The notes under the pieces are model-generated. The model did no database searches, was not told the DNA's origin, and worked only from the letters and a program-made list of their open reading frames with translations. Position numbers and translations under genes: made by a program. DNA of 56,676 nt, from assembly GCA_947177165.1 (NCBI GenBank), contig CAMWTP010000034.1, forward strand, positions 1 through 56,676, in the 5' to 3' direction. This DNA comes from an uncultured Lachnospiraceae bacterium (GTDB taxonomy: Bacteria; Bacillota; Clostridia; Lachnospirales; Lachnospiraceae). Shown piece after piece: positions 17,995-27,597 of this stretch; positions within the stretch are counted from its first letter, which is position 1; the number at the start of each line of letters is the position of its first letter.

Positions 17995-18858
17995 TCAAGC
18001 CTTTCCGACAGAACCAAACAGATTCATCTTGATCTTAACGATCTCCTTGATTCCCTCACATCCCGGTGCAAGAAGCTTCCGGGGATCAAATCCCTTGCCC
18101 TCCAGGTCCTTTCCTGCCTCGATGTACTTGCGTGTTGCTTCCTGGAAGTAGAGCTGGCACTCTGTATTGACATTGATCTTGGCAACGCCGAGCGAGATCG
18201 CCTTCTTGATCATGTCGTCAGGAATACCTGTGCCGCCGTGAAGAACTAACGGCATAATGCCTGTCTTCTGCTGGATCGCATCCAGTGTCTCAAAGCTTAA
18301 GCCTGCCCAGTTTGCAGGATATTTTCCATGGATGTTGCCGATGCCTGCTGCCAGCATATCAACACCAAGATCTGCGATCTGCTTGCACTCATCCGGATCT
18401 GCGCACTCTCCCATGCCTACGACACCATCTTCCTCGCCGCCGATTGAGCCTACCTCAGCCTCAATGGAAAGACCAAGCTGATGCGACACTGCAACGAGCT
18501 CTTTTGTCTTTGCGATATTCTCATCAATCGGATAGTGGGAACCGTCAAACATGATTGATGTAAAGCCTGCCTTGATGCACTTATAACATCCGTCATACGT
18601 ACCATGGTCTAAGTGGAGCGCTACGGGAACCGTGATCCCAAGATCGCTGTCCATCGCCTTCACCATCGCTGAAACAGTGTTAAATCCTGTCATGTATTTG
18701 CCAGCGCCCTCTGACACGCCGAGGATAACCGGGCTGTTCAACTCCTGCGCTGTCTGTAAGATAGACTTTGTCCACTCAAGGTTATTGATATTGAACTGAC
18801 CTACCGCATAGTGACCTTCTTTTGCTTTCTTAAGCATTTCTGTAGCTGATACTAACAT
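17995..18858 (-). CDS. fba: Class II fructose-1,6-bisphosphate aldolase
   Basis: Zinc-dependent cleavage of fructose 1,6-bisphosphate in glycolysis. 287 aa. Family motifs are LHLDHGTYDG with metal-site His, IEAEVGSIGGEEDG, GNIHGKYP, LVLHGGTGIPD and KINVNTECQ. Tagatose-bisphosphate aldolases of the same fold cannot be excluded from sequence alone, but the context favours glycolytic Fba. It has its own near-consensus promoter, so it is not simply the tail of the mannan operon. The leader is about 115 nt and holds a 7-bp GTCAGGA/TCCTGAC stem that I cannot assign to a known element. Confidence 0.93.
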   Translation of the reverse strand: MLVSATEMLKKAKEGHYAVGQFNINNLEWTKSILQTAQELNSPVILGVSEGAGKYMTGFNTVSAMVKAMDSDLGITVPVALHLDHGTYDGCYKCIKAGFTSIMFDGSHYPIDENIAKTKELVAVSHQLGLSIEAEVGSIGGEEDGVVGMGECADPDECKQIADLGVDMLAAGIGNIHGKYPANWAGLSFETLDAIQQKTGIMPLVLHGGTGIPDDMIKKAISLGVAKINVNTECQLYFQEATRKYIEAGKDLEGKGFDPRKLLAPGCEGIKEIVKIKMNLFGSVGKA

Positions 18859-18978
18859 AAATCCAAACCTCCATCATGAATATTTAATTGTTCCGTAAAA
18901 TGGCTGTCAGGAACCATTCTGAAAATATGCATCCTGACTCATTGATCTCCAGACAGCTCCATTCTTTCCGATATGATT

Positions 18979-19007
18979 AGTATATCGCTATTGGTGATAA
19001 ATGTCAA
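18979..19007 (-). promoter_or_regulatory. fba promoter
   Basis: TTGACA (19002-19007), a 17-bp spacer and TATACT (18979-18984) form a sigma-A type promoter reading to fba on the minus strand. Confidence 0.8.
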
Positions 19008-19039
19008 TTTTTTAACATATTTTTTTGCCTTTTAAAACG

Positions 19040-21352
19040 CTATGCCACTGTCGACGCGATCAGTTCCATTTTCCCCTGAAGCTGCGCTTTGCCGAAACCA
19101 TTCGGCAGAATAAAGTGATCGCCTTTCCTGAGCAGCTGTCCGTTGATCAGTCCGTCCCCCTCAACGACGCTCATGATCAGGAACGGATAATCCTGCGAGA
19201 CTTCCATACTTCCGTCCACGTCAAGCTTCCACACCTGATAATAGCTGCATGCGATCAGCTGGTTCATCGTGTTCTTTGTGTCCGCGGAAATGTTGATGAC
19301 ACTCTCCTCCACCGACTTTGCCGGAACCGTGATGACATCGATACTCTTCCCGATATGAAGCTCACGCGGCCTGCCGTTCTGCAGACGGCCGTAATCGTAT
19401 ACGCGGTATGTAATGTCGGAATTCTGCTGCGTCTCAAGAATCTCGATGCCGCCCTTGATCGCGTGGACAGTCCCCGGATCGATCTGGATAAAATCGCCCT
19501 TCTTTACGGGAACTTCCCGCAGAAATTCATCCCATCTGCCGTTGCTGATCATATCCTCCAGCTCTGCCTTGTCCTTTGCGTTGTGGCCGATCACAAGCGT
19601 CGCCCCTTCCGGCGCGTCGAGAATATACCAGCACTCTGTCTTTCCGAAAGAGCCGTTCTCATTCCTGCCGGCATACGCGTCATCCGGGTGCACCTGTATG
19701 CTCAGGTCGTCATTTGCATCAATGATCTTGATCAGAAGCGGGAAGCGGTCGCCTGCCACATTGCCAAAAAGCTGCGGTTCTTCCGCCCAGAGCTGGCTCA
19801 GTGTCTTTCCGGCATAAGTGCCCTCTTTTATCGCGCAATCCCCATTCGGATGCGCGCTCACAGCCCAGCACTCCCCGGTATTCTCTCCCGGAATCTCATA
19901 ACCCCACTTGCTGCCAAGCTTGTTTCCACCCCAGATCATCTGCTTGAATACAGGATTCATAAACAATATTTCCCTGTTCGCATCTGTACTGTTCATACTC
20001 AATATCCCTCCGTTCGTCTCCATTACCTTCTGATACCAGAATGCTGAGTCCTTCGCGATGCGCTTCTGTGTCGCAAAATCCACATAGACAAGGCCAAAGC
20101 GCTCACTGTATCCCTTGTCCCACTCAAAATTATCGAGAAAAGTCCACAGGAAATAGCCTCTGATATCAACACCGTCATCCACTGCCTTCTGCAGCTGCGA
20201 CAAATATTTGTCAAGAAAATCAATCCGGTTGCTGTCGTGCACACATCCGTCGGCAGAAATCTGGTCATGGCAGGACATGCCGTTTTCTGTAATATAGATC
20301 GGCATCCGATAGCGCTCGTACAAAAATTTTGTCCCCCAGTACAGACACTCCGGCGTCACCGGCCAGTTTGCAGCTGTTTTCGGGAATCCTGCCGGTCTGT
20401 CGACATACTCTGGCTTTCCGTCAGCACCCATTCTGATATAATAACCATTGTATATGTTCTGCCCCATAAAGTCAATCGGCTGATGAATCAGTTCCATATC
20501 TTCGTCCGTGATCTTTGGAAGATAATCTTTGTATTTCGCAAGTGCCTCATCCGGATATTTCCCCAAGAATACGGGATCTGCAAACCATGCCACATTCCAT
20601 GTCCAGTTCCCGATCGGCTGGTCGAAGCCAAAATAAATACTCCTGGCCGCCTCGATATCCTCCGGCTTGTCCGTGTAGGGGTACGCCACACCGCATGTCG
20701 GTGCATACCCGATTTGAACGGGCTGTTTCGCATATTTCCGAAGCTGTTTTACTGCATTTCCATGGGCGCGGAGCGCATTATGCGCGATCTGGAACACCTT
20801 TGCCGGTTCCAGCTTCAGTCCTGGCGCATGGACACCGCTCAGATGTCCCAGCCCAACAAAACACTGTGGCTCATTCAATGTGATGATGTACTCTGACAAG
20901 TCGCTGAAATTCTCCGCTACCACCTTCGCATACCCGCCAAACCACTCAACAATATCCTCATTGAGCCAGCCTCCCTTGTCCTGCAATGCCTGCGGCAGCT
21001 CCCAGTGATACATCGTGATATATGGTGTGATGCCGTTCTCTTTCACGCACTGTATCATATCGCGATAGAATGCGATCGCCTTTTCGTTGACTGTTCCTGT
21101 GCCTTCTGGCAGAATGCGCGACCAGCTCAACGAAAAGCGGTACGCTTTCACACCCAAAAGGCGCATCATGGCGATATCTTCCTTATACCTGTGGATATGG
21201 TCGCACGCCACATCTGCATTCTGGTTATTCTGTACTTTTCCTTCACCGGCAAACGTATCCCAGATACACTTTCCCGCTCCGTCCTGCGCATCTCTTCCTT
21301 CGATCTGATAGGCGCTGCTCGCCACACCCCACACAAAGTCGTCTCTAAACAT
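19040..21352 (-). CDS. GH1 beta-glycosidase fused to class I mannose-6-phosphate isomerase
   Basis: About 770 aa in one frame. Residues 1-450 are a GH1 beta-glycosidase with acid/base Glu161 (TLNEP), nucleophile Glu356 (YITENG) and FLDNFEWDKGYSERFGLVYVDF. From about residue 453 the sequence is a complete cupin-type ManA (NPVFKQMIWGG, IQVHPDD, KTECWYILDAPEG, DPGTVHAIKGG), which interconverts mannose 6-phosphate and fructose 6-phosphate. The junction holds an internal Met (19994-19996) behind GGAGGG at 9 nt (20006-20011), so ManA might also be made alone. The start is the ATG near GCAGGAAT that gives the standard GH1 N-terminus (MFRDDFVWGVASSAYQIEG). It follows CE2 in the mannan cluster and probably removes terminal hexose from oligosaccharides and feeds mannose phosphate into glycolysis. 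Confidence 0.9.
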   Translation of the reverse strand: MFRDDFVWGVASSAYQIEGRDAQDGAGKCIWDTFAGEGKVQNNQNADVACDHIHRYKEDIAMMRLLGVKAYRFSLSWSRILPEGTGTVNEKAIAFYRDMIQCVKENGITPYITMYHWELPQALQDKGGWLNEDIVEWFGGYAKVVAENFSDLSEYIITLNEPQCFVGLGHLSGVHAPGLKLEPAKVFQIAHNALRAHGNAVKQLRKYAKQPVQIGYAPTCGVAYPYTDKPEDIEAARSIYFGFDQPIGNWTWNVAWFADPVFLGKYPDEALAKYKDYLPKITDEDMELIHQPIDFMGQNIYNGYYIRMGADGKPEYVDRPAGFPKTAANWPVTPECLYWGTKFLYERYRMPIYITENGMSCHDQISADGCVHDSNRIDFLDKYLSQLQKAVDDGVDIRGYFLWTFLDNFEWDKGYSERFGLVYVDFATQKRIAKDSAFWYQKVMETNGGILSMNSTDANREILFMNPVFKQMIWGGNKLGSKWGYEIPGENTGECWAVSAHPNGDCAIKEGTYAGKTLSQLWAEEPQLFGNVAGDRFPLLIKIIDANDDLSIQVHPDDAYAGRNENGSFGKTECWYILDAPEGATLVIGHNAKDKAELEDMISNGRWDEFLREVPVKKGDFIQIDPGTVHAIKGGIEILETQQNSDITYRVYDYGRLQNGRPRELHIGKSIDVITVPAKSVEESVINISADTKNTMNQLIACSYYQVWKLDVDGSMEVSQDYPFLIMSVVEGDGLINGQLLRKGDHFILPNGFGKAQLQGKMELIASTVA

Positions 21353-21428
21353 ATTCCTGCGTTCCTTTCCCTTTTTCTTTCCTATCCCGGAAAACTGTAC
21401 CATAAGTCCGTTCTCCTGATTGCAAATA

Positions 21429-22541
21429 TCATTGTTGCATTATCTTCGCGATATACCCTGCCAGCACCTCCGCCGCCTGCTGATGGCACAGATATCCCGG
21501 GTGCTCCCGCGAACCGACGCTTTCCGGCGTGGTGTCTGGAAGCTGCAGATAGGACACGTGCCTGTCACCTGTCGCCTCGATATATCCAGCCACAGCCTCA
21601 CACAGATATAGTTGTATGCCTGTGCCCAGCATGCCGTAACACCATATAATCCTCGCATCTGGATTGCACTCCCGGAGCAGTGCTATGAAATCCTTCACCG
21701 CCTGCTGCAGTGCACGCATATCCTCCATATTGTATGAACCGTCCGGATTCCTGCGCATCTTGTGGCTTTCACCGCTCGCCTCATCCACCCACTGCGGCTG
21801 TTCAAAAGCGCTCGCGTCATTCGTCCCCAGGTTCACAATCACGCAGTCCGGCTGCCAGCCTGCAAAATCATGCGGTGCATTTCCGCCGAGCCGCTCATTT
21901 TCTTCGCCCTGCATCAGACTGCAGATCTCCTTATAATATTTCGGTATTGCCCCGCGCGTATTATTGTCCCACGTACTGTACACACCCCAGCCGCTCTGGG
22001 AAAACACCCTGTACTCCGCGTCAAGCTTCTTTGCCGTCTGATACGCATAATCCTTAAGCGCCGAGAAAAACATTGGAATCCAGTCCTGCTCCTGCTTCGC
22101 ACCAAAAAGTCCTTCCCCCGAAGTGATGCTATCACCGATAAATTCCAGTTTCAGCTTTTTCTCCGCCACAGGCACAAATCTGCCGTCATGGCGCAGCGCA
22201 TGGATATGAATATACGAGTTCCCGTCGTCACTCATCGCCTGCAAATCCTTATAGAAGTGCACATTTTTGACATTCTCCGGGCTCATGCCGCGAAACAGCG
22301 GTATCCAGTACCTGCCCTTTGGCAGCATCTGTCTGCCTACCCAGTCCCCGTTTACCGTGTAGCTGAACCAGGGTTCATACACATCATATGTAGTCTCCAC
22401 CTCCACCCAGAGCTCCGAACCGGTCACATTGCACTCAAATCCACTTGCCGTCCAGAAGAGCGTCAACGGCTCGCGGCACGCTGTTGTCCTTCCATGCACT
22501 TTTACCTCTGGTATATCCTTGATCAATGTCTCTGTAAGCAT
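21429..22541 (-). CDS. CE2-family acetyl esterase (mannan deacetylase)
   Basis: About 370 aa, no signal peptide. The N-terminal 120 residues look like the CE2 jelly roll. The SGNH hydrolase domain then starts at LEFIGDSITSGEG, with nucleophile Ser138, an NLGTND block and a C-terminal EHPG His. CE2 enzymes remove O-acetyl groups from hemicellulose sugars. In Roseburia intestinalis a CE2 and a CE17 enzyme are known to deacetylate mannans jointly, CE2 covering positions that CE17 does not. The same pair is present here, flanking GH130_2. The start lies behind GGAGGGGG. It is intracellular, so it should act on imported acetylated oligosaccharides. Confidence 0.85.
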   Translation of the reverse strand: MLTETLIKDIPEVKVHGRTTACREPLTLFWTASGFECNVTGSELWVEVETTYDVYEPWFSYTVNGDWVGRQMLPKGRYWIPLFRGMSPENVKNVHFYKDLQAMSDDGNSYIHIHALRHDGRFVPVAEKKLKLEFIGDSITSGEGLFGAKQEQDWIPMFFSALKDYAYQTAKKLDAEYRVFSQSGWGVYSTWDNNTRGAIPKYYKEICSLMQGEENERLGGNAPHDFAGWQPDCVIVNLGTNDASAFEQPQWVDEASGESHKMRRNPDGSYNMEDMRALQQAVKDFIALLRECNPDARIIWCYGMLGTGIQLYLCEAVAGYIEATGDRHVSYLQLPDTTPESVGSREHPGYLCHQQAAEVLAGYIAKIMQQ

Positions 22542-22587
22542 TTTTCCCCCTCCTATATATGAAACTGTCAATAATGATTCTATGAAA

Positions 22588-22610
22588 AGAACGCCGGGTA
22601 CCGGCGTTCT
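22588..22610 (-). terminator. Intra-operon hairpin between GH130_2 and CE2
   Basis: A 10-bp perfect stem has arms at 22588-22597 and 22601-22610. On the minus strand it is followed by TTTTC. It probably gives partial termination or 3'-end protection of the GH130_2 message. Confidence 0.6.
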
Positions 22611-22626
22611 CTTTCCTTATAAAAAG

Positions 22627-23661
22627 TTATCTCTTTCCAATCTCCGTATCTGATTCTGTCACCCTGCTGTTGCTCTTGATATAGTCAACGATCTCGTCAA
22701 GCTCTGTAAACGCAAGACCCACATAGCTGTCTGCCGCTCCGTAGTAGATTGCGATTCTGCCGGTCTCTGAGTCATGAATGGTCGCGCAGGGGAAGCATAC
22801 ATTGGGAACGAATCCCCTCTCCTCATACCACTCCTCCGGCGTCAGCAGGAAGTTCTCACAACGGTATTTTACAATAGATGGATTGTCAATGTCAAGGATT
22901 GCTCCGCCGATGGAGTACACATAGCCGTTGCAGGTACCTGACACACCATGGTAGAACAACAGCCAGCCCTCGCTTGTCTCGATCGGAGCTGCGCCGCCGC
23001 CAATCTTTAAGGACTCCCACCACTCATTGCCTTTGCCCATCACATGTCTGTGTTTGCCCCAGTATACCAGGTCAGGGCTCTCGCTCACGAACACATCGCC
23101 AAACGGTGTGTGTCCTGAATCAGAAGGACGGCTCAGCAGCATGAAATTGCCGTTGATCTTTCTCGGGAACAACACTGCATTTCTGTTAAATGGAAGGAAT
23201 GGATTCTCAATCCGCGTGAACGTCTTGAAATCTGTCGTCTTTGCCATACCGATCGCCGCACCGTAGAAATCCTGGCACCAGATAATATAATAGGTATCCT
23301 CTACCTTCACAAGACGCGGATCGTATGCATACACTGGCATGAAAGGCTTGCCATCCTCATCTACAAACGCAATCTTGTCAGACTCGAAATCCCAGTGAAT
23401 CGCATCCTGGCTGCGTCCGAGATAGATATAAGGAATGCCGTTTGTCTGCTCCCCGCGGAACACACCGATAAATGCACCTTCATATGGAATGACCGCGCTG
23501 TTGAAGATTCTCGCGACACCTTTTACCGGATTTCTGCCGATAATGGGATTCTCGCTGTATCTCCAGATCGGTGCATCAGCCACACCTGTCGTCTTTCCGT
23601 CCGCCCTGTCCTGCCACGGCATATTTGGAACCGCCGGGCTCATCATTTTTACTTTGCTCAT
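22627..23661 (-). CDS. GH130_2 beta-1,4-mannooligosaccharide phosphorylase
   Basis: About 344 aa. WRYSENPIIGRNPVKGVARIFNSAV near the N-terminus and FRGEQTNGIPYIYLGRSQD are typical of GH130 subfamily 2. These enzymes phosphorolyse beta-1,4-mannooligosaccharides to mannose 1-phosphate. The chosen ATG lies behind AGGAGG; the longer frame adds 14 residues with no ribosome site. It lies between CE17 and CE2 and next to the other GH130 gene, as in the known Roseburia mannan locus. It has no signal peptide. The subfamily assignment rests on motif and length (shorter than GH130_1) and is fairly secure; the exact chain-length preference is not. Confidence 0.9.
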   Translation of the reverse strand: MSKVKMMSPAVPNMPWQDRADGKTTGVADAPIWRYSENPIIGRNPVKGVARIFNSAVIPYEGAFIGVFRGEQTNGIPYIYLGRSQDAIHWDFESDKIAFVDEDGKPFMPVYAYDPRLVKVEDTYYIIWCQDFYGAAIGMAKTTDFKTFTRIENPFLPFNRNAVLFPRKINGNFMLLSRPSDSGHTPFGDVFVSESPDLVYWGKHRHVMGKGNEWWESLKIGGGAAPIETSEGWLLFYHGVSGTCNGYVYSIGGAILDIDNPSIVKYRCENFLLTPEEWYEERGFVPNVCFPCATIHDSETGRIAIYYGAADSYVGLAFTELDEIVDYIKSNSRVTESDTEIGKR

Positions 23662-23699
23662 TTTAAATCCTCCTATTTTTCTTTCTATATCCAACAACT

Positions 23700-23787
23700 G
23701 CAAGTTTGCGCCCTTTGCAAACTTGCCGGATGAAACTTAGAATTTCTTAGGTGCTGTCTTTTAGCGCCTTAGAAATTCTTTTCATCC
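23700..23787. repeat. Copy 2 of the two-hairpin repeat, complete
   Basis: Hairpin 1 has 10-nt arms at 23700-23709 and 23717-23726 and a 7-nt loop. Hairpin 2 has 17-nt arms at 23739-23755 and 23763-23779 with loop GTCTTTT, and carries the CTTAG motif in both arms. An outer pair, GGATGAA (23728-23734) with TTCATCC (23781-23787), encloses hairpin 2. The TCA of the outer right arm is the stop of the CE17 gene. Layout and loop lengths match the copies at 56521-56676, although the stem sequences differ. Confidence 0.8.
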
Positions 23788-24927
23788 TGTGATCACAGAC
23801 ACCAGATAAAATGGCACTTTGTCATCCTCGTGTGTCCCGATCAGTTCAATCTCAACATGATGTTTTCCATAGGGCAGATGTTCCGCAACCGTATCCAGGT
23901 GAAGACTGTCCCCCCATGTCTCCTCGAAGTTGCCGTCGAGTATCTTTGCATTGTCCGTGTCGCCGTCGACCACAGCCCTTGCAATGCAGGCAGGGTGCAC
24001 CACCGACTTCCGATACTGTACGCCGATACAGCTTCCCACGATATCAAAGCCTATATGTGCGCCTTTTCTGTCTGCTGTCCAGCCGCGCCGGAAAATCTCC
24101 CGGATGTCATTCTGCGGCTGTTCATCTATCGTAAAACCGTCATTTTCTGTCATGACAGATTCACAGTTATAATTCTGATATCTCACAGAGTTCTCGTAGG
24201 CATTCGGCGTCAAAGGCGCCATTTTCTGCACGTCCAGATGATTGTCTGCCGCCTCATTTCCTGCTCTCAGCTCCTCATAAACCATATTCAGGAAACTGAT
24301 AATGACCTCCGCCATCAATCCATGCCCCTCGTCATTGGGGTGCAGATCATCCTCTGTGACATCGCGGCTTGTGAAAGTGCCGTCCAATACTTTCTCATAC
24401 AGTGTCGGCTTCATGCTGACACACGGCAGTTCATAGGCCTCCCCAATCTTTATATGCTGTGCCTGTGCATTCGTGCCGTCATTGTACCGGACACTGTTCA
24501 CGATCAGGATAGCCGGCTCGGTGTGGCTGCTGTATATTTTCCTGATAAGCCCCTCATAGGTTTCCAGAAAATGATCATTATCGTCATCATTGACACTAAA
24601 CTCGACAACCGTAAAATCAATATTCTTTGACAGCAGATCGCTGTCTGCCCTCGCTACGCCAAACTGGGAAGTCGTTCCCCCGATCCCGGCATTGACATAT
24701 GTGATCTTTGCATCCGGAAACGTCTCGCACCACCATCTGTACACCAGATAGGCATAGCAGGTCTCCGGAGACGAGGACAGACAGCCCTGCGTGATGGAAC
24801 CGCCCAAAAATCCCACGGTTATCTTCTCTCCGCGCATCGCTTTCTTCATCGCTCTCTCAATTCGATAAAGATTTCCTCTATTCATAACGCCCTTGCTGCA
24901 ATCGATTCCATACTTTTCGGCTCTCAT
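23782..24927 (-). CDS. CE17-family acetyl esterase with C-terminal CBM35-like domain
   Basis: About 381 aa. An SGNH domain carries nucleophile Ser44 in GFLGGSITQG, a NAGIGGTTS block, a SVND block and a catalytic Asp/His in TEDDLHPNDEGH (His196). It is followed by a beta-rich region of about 150 residues (WTADRKGAHIGFDIVGSCIGVQYRKS... LPYGKHHVEIELIG) that matches the CBM35-like module of CE17. Known CE17 removes 2-O-acetyl groups from mannosyl units. The start is the ATG behind GAGGAGTGGGGAC. It is 16 bases downstream of GH130_1. The stop lies inside the repeat element at 23700-23787. It has no signal peptide, so it should act after import. Confidence 0.87.
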   Translation of the reverse strand: MRAEKYGIDCSKGVMNRGNLYRIERAMKKAMRGEKITVGFLGGSITQGCLSSSPETCYAYLVYRWWCETFPDAKITYVNAGIGGTTSQFGVARADSDLLSKNIDFTVVEFSVNDDDNDHFLETYEGLIRKIYSSHTEPAILIVNSVRYNDGTNAQAQHIKIGEAYELPCVSMKPTLYEKVLDGTFTSRDVTEDDLHPNDEGHGLMAEVIISFLNMVYEELRAGNEAADNHLDVQKMAPLTPNAYENSVRYQNYNCESVMTENDGFTIDEQPQNDIREIFRRGWTADRKGAHIGFDIVGSCIGVQYRKSVVHPACIARAVVDGDTDNAKILDGNFEETWGDSLHLDTVAEHLPYGKHHVEIELIGTHEDDKVPFYLVSVITG

Positions 24928-24943
24928 GTCCCCACTCCTCACA

Positions 24944-26122
24944 CTATTGATTCATATAATCCAGATTTTTTCTGATAAATTCGCACCTCTGCTCCACGCA
25001 CTTCACGGAGCGAAGCGGATCTTCCGGTGTGTTAAACACATAATCCACAAGTTTGTCTATCGTCGTCGTGGCGACGTGGAGTCTCGTATCGCTCGATGCA
25101 TAGTAGATGTACACGTCGCCGTTCTCCCGCGCAATCGCGCCGTTTGTGAACACGACATTCGACACATCACCGACCCGCTCGCCCCCGAGGGGTGCGATGA
25201 GGAAACCGCCCGGCTCCGCAATCACCTTCATCGGATCGTCAAGCGCCGTGGCAAACGCATACACAACATAGCGAAGACCTGCTGCCGTGTTTCTGACGCC
25301 GTGGGCAATGTGGATCCAGCCCTTCTCCGTCTTGATCGGCACTGCGCCGGCACCGTTCTTTGCCTCCGTGATCGTGTGATACTTTCTCTTGCTCGTGATG
25401 ATCTCCTCGTCAATCACTGCATGTGTGATATCGTCGCAGAGTCCAAATCCAACGCCGCCGCCGCTTCCTGTATCAATAAAGTCGTCCATCGGTCTGGTGT
25501 AGAACGCGTACCTGCCATCCACAAACTCCGGGTGCAGCACGACATTTCTCTGCTGCGGGGAGTTGAGTGTCTTGAGATTGTCGAGTCTCTCCCATGTCTT
25601 CAAATCTTTTGTCCGCACGATGCCTGCTGCCGCGACTGCCGCTGACAGATCATTCACTGACGTATCCTTGCTCTCGGAACAGAATACACCGTAGATATAT
25701 CCGTCCTCATGCTTTGTGAGACGCATGTCATACACGTTTGTCTCCTCCGGGCACACATCGTCGAGCAGAATCGGATAATCCCAGAAACGGAAGCCATCGA
25801 TACCGTTATCACTCTCCGCCACGGCAAAGAACGACTTTCTGTCATTTCCCTCAACTCTCGCCACGAGGTAAAACCTGCCGTCCAACTCAATCGCGCCGGA
25901 GTTGAACGCACAGTTCACACCGAGACGCTCCATGAAATACGGATTGGTCTCAGGATTCATGTCAAATTTCCAGAAAGGGGGAATATGGTCGCGTGTCAGC
26001 ACCGGGTACTCATACCGGTCATAGATGCCATTGTAGAAATCACTCTTTACATTCTTGCGGCTGATGATCTCGTCATACCGCTTCATTACCTTTGCTTTGT
26101 TCTCTTCAAATATCTTTGTCAT
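24944..26122 (-). CDS. GH130_1 4-O-beta-mannosyl-glucose phosphorylase
   Basis: About 392 aa. The N-terminal block [33 protein letters not shown] and [22 protein letters not shown] are hallmarks of GH130 subfamily 1. The reaction is phosphorolysis of Man-beta-1,4-Glc to mannose 1-phosphate and glucose. Its substrate is the product of the AGE-family epimerase encoded immediately upstream. GGAGG precedes the chosen ATG, four codons inside the longest frame. It is cytoplasmic. The gap to the epimerase gene carries a decayed copy of the hairpin repeat. The assignment is strong on motif and context. Confidence 0.92.
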   Translation of the reverse strand: MTKIFEENKAKVMKRYDEIISRKNVKSDFYNGIYDRYEYPVLTRDHIPPFWKFDMNPETNPYFMERLGVNCAFNSGAIELDGRFYLVARVEGNDRKSFFAVAESDNGIDGFRFWDYPILLDDVCPEETNVYDMRLTKHEDGYIYGVFCSESKDTSVNDLSAAVAAAGIVRTKDLKTWERLDNLKTLNSPQQRNVVLHPEFVDGRYAFYTRPMDDFIDTGSGGGVGFGLCDDITHAVIDEEIITSKRKYHTITEAKNGAGAVPIKTEKGWIHIAHGVRNTAAGLRYVVYAFATALDDPMKVIAEPGGFLIAPLGGERVGDVSNVVFTNGAIARENGDVYIYYASSDTRLHVATTTIDKLVDYVFNTPEDPLRSVKCVEQRCEFIRKNLDYMNQ

Positions 26123-26157
26123 GTCGACCTCCAAACTGAAATAGCCTTCGCAGTTCC

Positions 26158-26190
26158 AAGGCTGTGTCTTATACAGACTTAGAACTTCTT
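26158..26190. repeat. Decayed copy of the hairpin repeat at the epimerase 3' end
   Basis: Arms with several mismatches (GTTCCAAGGCTGT and ACAGACTTAGAAC) surround a 7-nt loop, GTCTTAT. The right arm continues as AGAACTTCTTTTTA. The spacing and the CTTAGAA motif match the second hairpin of the other copies. The element overlaps the stop codon of the epimerase gene. Confidence 0.5.
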
Positions 26191-27390
26191 TTTACCATAT
26201 CTCCTGATTACTTCAAAACACATCCTGCCATTGTGATACGGGCACTTCCACGGCTCCACGATCGGCTGTGTCTCATCCGGTGTGCCGTCTGTGCGCACTC
26301 TCCAGTACCACTCCCTGCCTGCCGCGTAACCATCGCGCTGGTCAATCAGATGCTCCCTGATGAATGCCCACACATTCTGTGCTGCCTCAAGATATTCCCC
26401 GCGCCCTGTCCTGTCATAGCCGTTCAGGAATCCCACGACCGTCTCCGCCTGCACCCACCAGATGCGCCAGTCATTTACAACACCTTTCTCGCACTCGTTT
26501 GCAAGGGAAGAACCGTTGAATGCTACTTTGTAGATCTGATCCGTCAGGTCCTGTGTGATGGGTGACATCTTCCTCTCATACACATCGTCGCCCAAAACCG
26601 CAACACTCCTGTCCACAAGCCATGCCGTCTCGATATCATGACCGTAGGAGTGCAGATCAATGATCGGATTCCACTTGGCGTCAAAAAATACCTCCTGGCG
26701 GTGCAGCTTCGGGTTGTAGACCTTTTCGGCTATAAGATCCATCATCCACCTGATCTTGTCCGCCACCTTCTCGTTGTGATCCACTCTGTACAGCTCTGTG
26801 TAAGCCTCAAAGACATGGAGCAGCGTGTTCATCGTCCTCGATGCTATCACGCCGTTTTCCGAGAGCTTGTCGTTGTCGATCTCGTTGAAGGCCTCGTCAA
26901 AAGCTTCCTTATATCCCAGCTCATCGCGCATCTTTCCCTCGATGATGTCATAGAGCTGATATGCCATATCCAGCGCTTCCCTGTCCCCGCCTGCCTCATA
27001 ATAAGAGGACAGCGCATAGATGGAGAACGCCTGGTTATATGTATGTTTCAATGTCTCCGCGGGCGTTCCGTCATAATTTACTGACCAGTACACGCCGCCG
27101 TTTTTCTTGTCCCAGCACACATCTCTCAAGAACCTAAATCCGTGTGATGCCTCCTCGAGAAGACTGGCATCTTTCAGCAGGGTATATGCATTGGCAAAGA
27201 ACCAGGTGATGCGGCTGTTGAGGATGCAGCCCTTGACTGCCTTTCTGTCCGCTTTTAAATCATACCCGAGATAACCCGTATAACCGCCATTCTCATCGTC
27301 CCGCAGACCTTTCCAGAATGGTATGATATCCTTTGTGAGGTGCCTTGTCACCTCCGAACACATTTCTGAATGCGTTTCCAAGTTAGCCAT
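26179..27390 (-). CDS. AGE-family disaccharide 2-epimerase (mannobiose/cellobiose type)
   Basis: 403 aa, an (alpha/alpha)6-barrel of the N-acylglucosamine 2-epimerase family. Visible family segments are [62 protein letters not shown] and [13 protein letters not shown] with catalytic His/Glu positions. The role in the pathway is conversion of beta-1,4-mannobiose to mannosyl-glucose, which GH130_1 then phosphorolyses. AGGAGG lies 7 nt before the ATG. It is the first gene of its transcript: a terminator closes the importer operon upstream, and a promoter with palindromes lies at 27401-27463. Confidence 0.92.
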   Translation of the reverse strand: MANLETHSEMCSEVTRHLTKDIIPFWKGLRDDENGGYTGYLGYDLKADRKAVKGCILNSRITWFFANAYTLLKDASLLEEASHGFRFLRDVCWDKKNGGVYWSVNYDGTPAETLKHTYNQAFSIYALSSYYEAGGDREALDMAYQLYDIIEGKMRDELGYKEAFDEAFNEIDNDKLSENGVIASRTMNTLLHVFEAYTELYRVDHNEKVADKIRWMMDLIAEKVYNPKLHRQEVFFDAKWNPIIDLHSYGHDIETAWLVDRSVAVLGDDVYERKMSPITQDLTDQIYKVAFNGSSLANECEKGVVNDWRIWWVQAETVVGFLNGYDRTGRGEYLEAAQNVWAFIREHLIDQRDGYAAGREWYWRVRTDGTPDETQPIVEPWKCPYHNGRMCFEVIRRYGKKKF

Positions 27391-27400
27391 AATAAGCCTC

Positions 27401-27463
27401 CTTAAATTTAAGCAGCTAAATTTAGCTCATATTTATCTTAACAATTAATCTCTCAAACCGCAA
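27401..27463 (-). promoter_or_regulatory. Epimerase operon promoter with two palindromes
   Basis: On the minus strand TTGCGG (27458-27463), a 17-bp spacer and TAAGAT (27435-27440) form a plausible promoter. Just downstream of it lie AGCTAAATTTAGCT (27414-27427), a perfect 14-bp palindrome, and CTTAAATTTAAG (27401-27412). That position suits a repressor such as the locus LacI protein. Related sequences occur at 31260-31272 and 35811-35821. Confidence 0.5.
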
Positions 27464-27530
27464 TTAGGAAATATTCCAAAAGTATTTGTCTATTTTTAAC
27501 ATATGTAACACTTTTTTGGCTATAAAAATA

Positions 27531-27568
27531 TACTGCACCGCTTTTATTTCCGCACAAACGATGCAGCA
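27531..27568 (-). terminator. Terminator of the mannan importer operon
   Basis: A 10-bp stem has arms at 27531-27540 and 27559-27568. It pairs fully on the minus-strand RNA with two G-U pairs and is followed by ATATTTTTAT. It lies 30 bases after the second permease gene. Confidence 0.65.
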
Positions 27569-27597
27569 TATTTATTTTAAATTATTTTTAAGTATAT

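Noticed and set aside
18859..18978. Structured riboswitch in the fba leader
   Set aside because: Only one 7-bp stem is visible, with no terminator or conserved aptamer core.
19025..20047. 340-aa plus-strand open frame
   Set aside because: It lies wholly antisense to the ManA half of the GH1-ManA gene, has no family motifs and no ribosome site, and is a codon-composition shadow.
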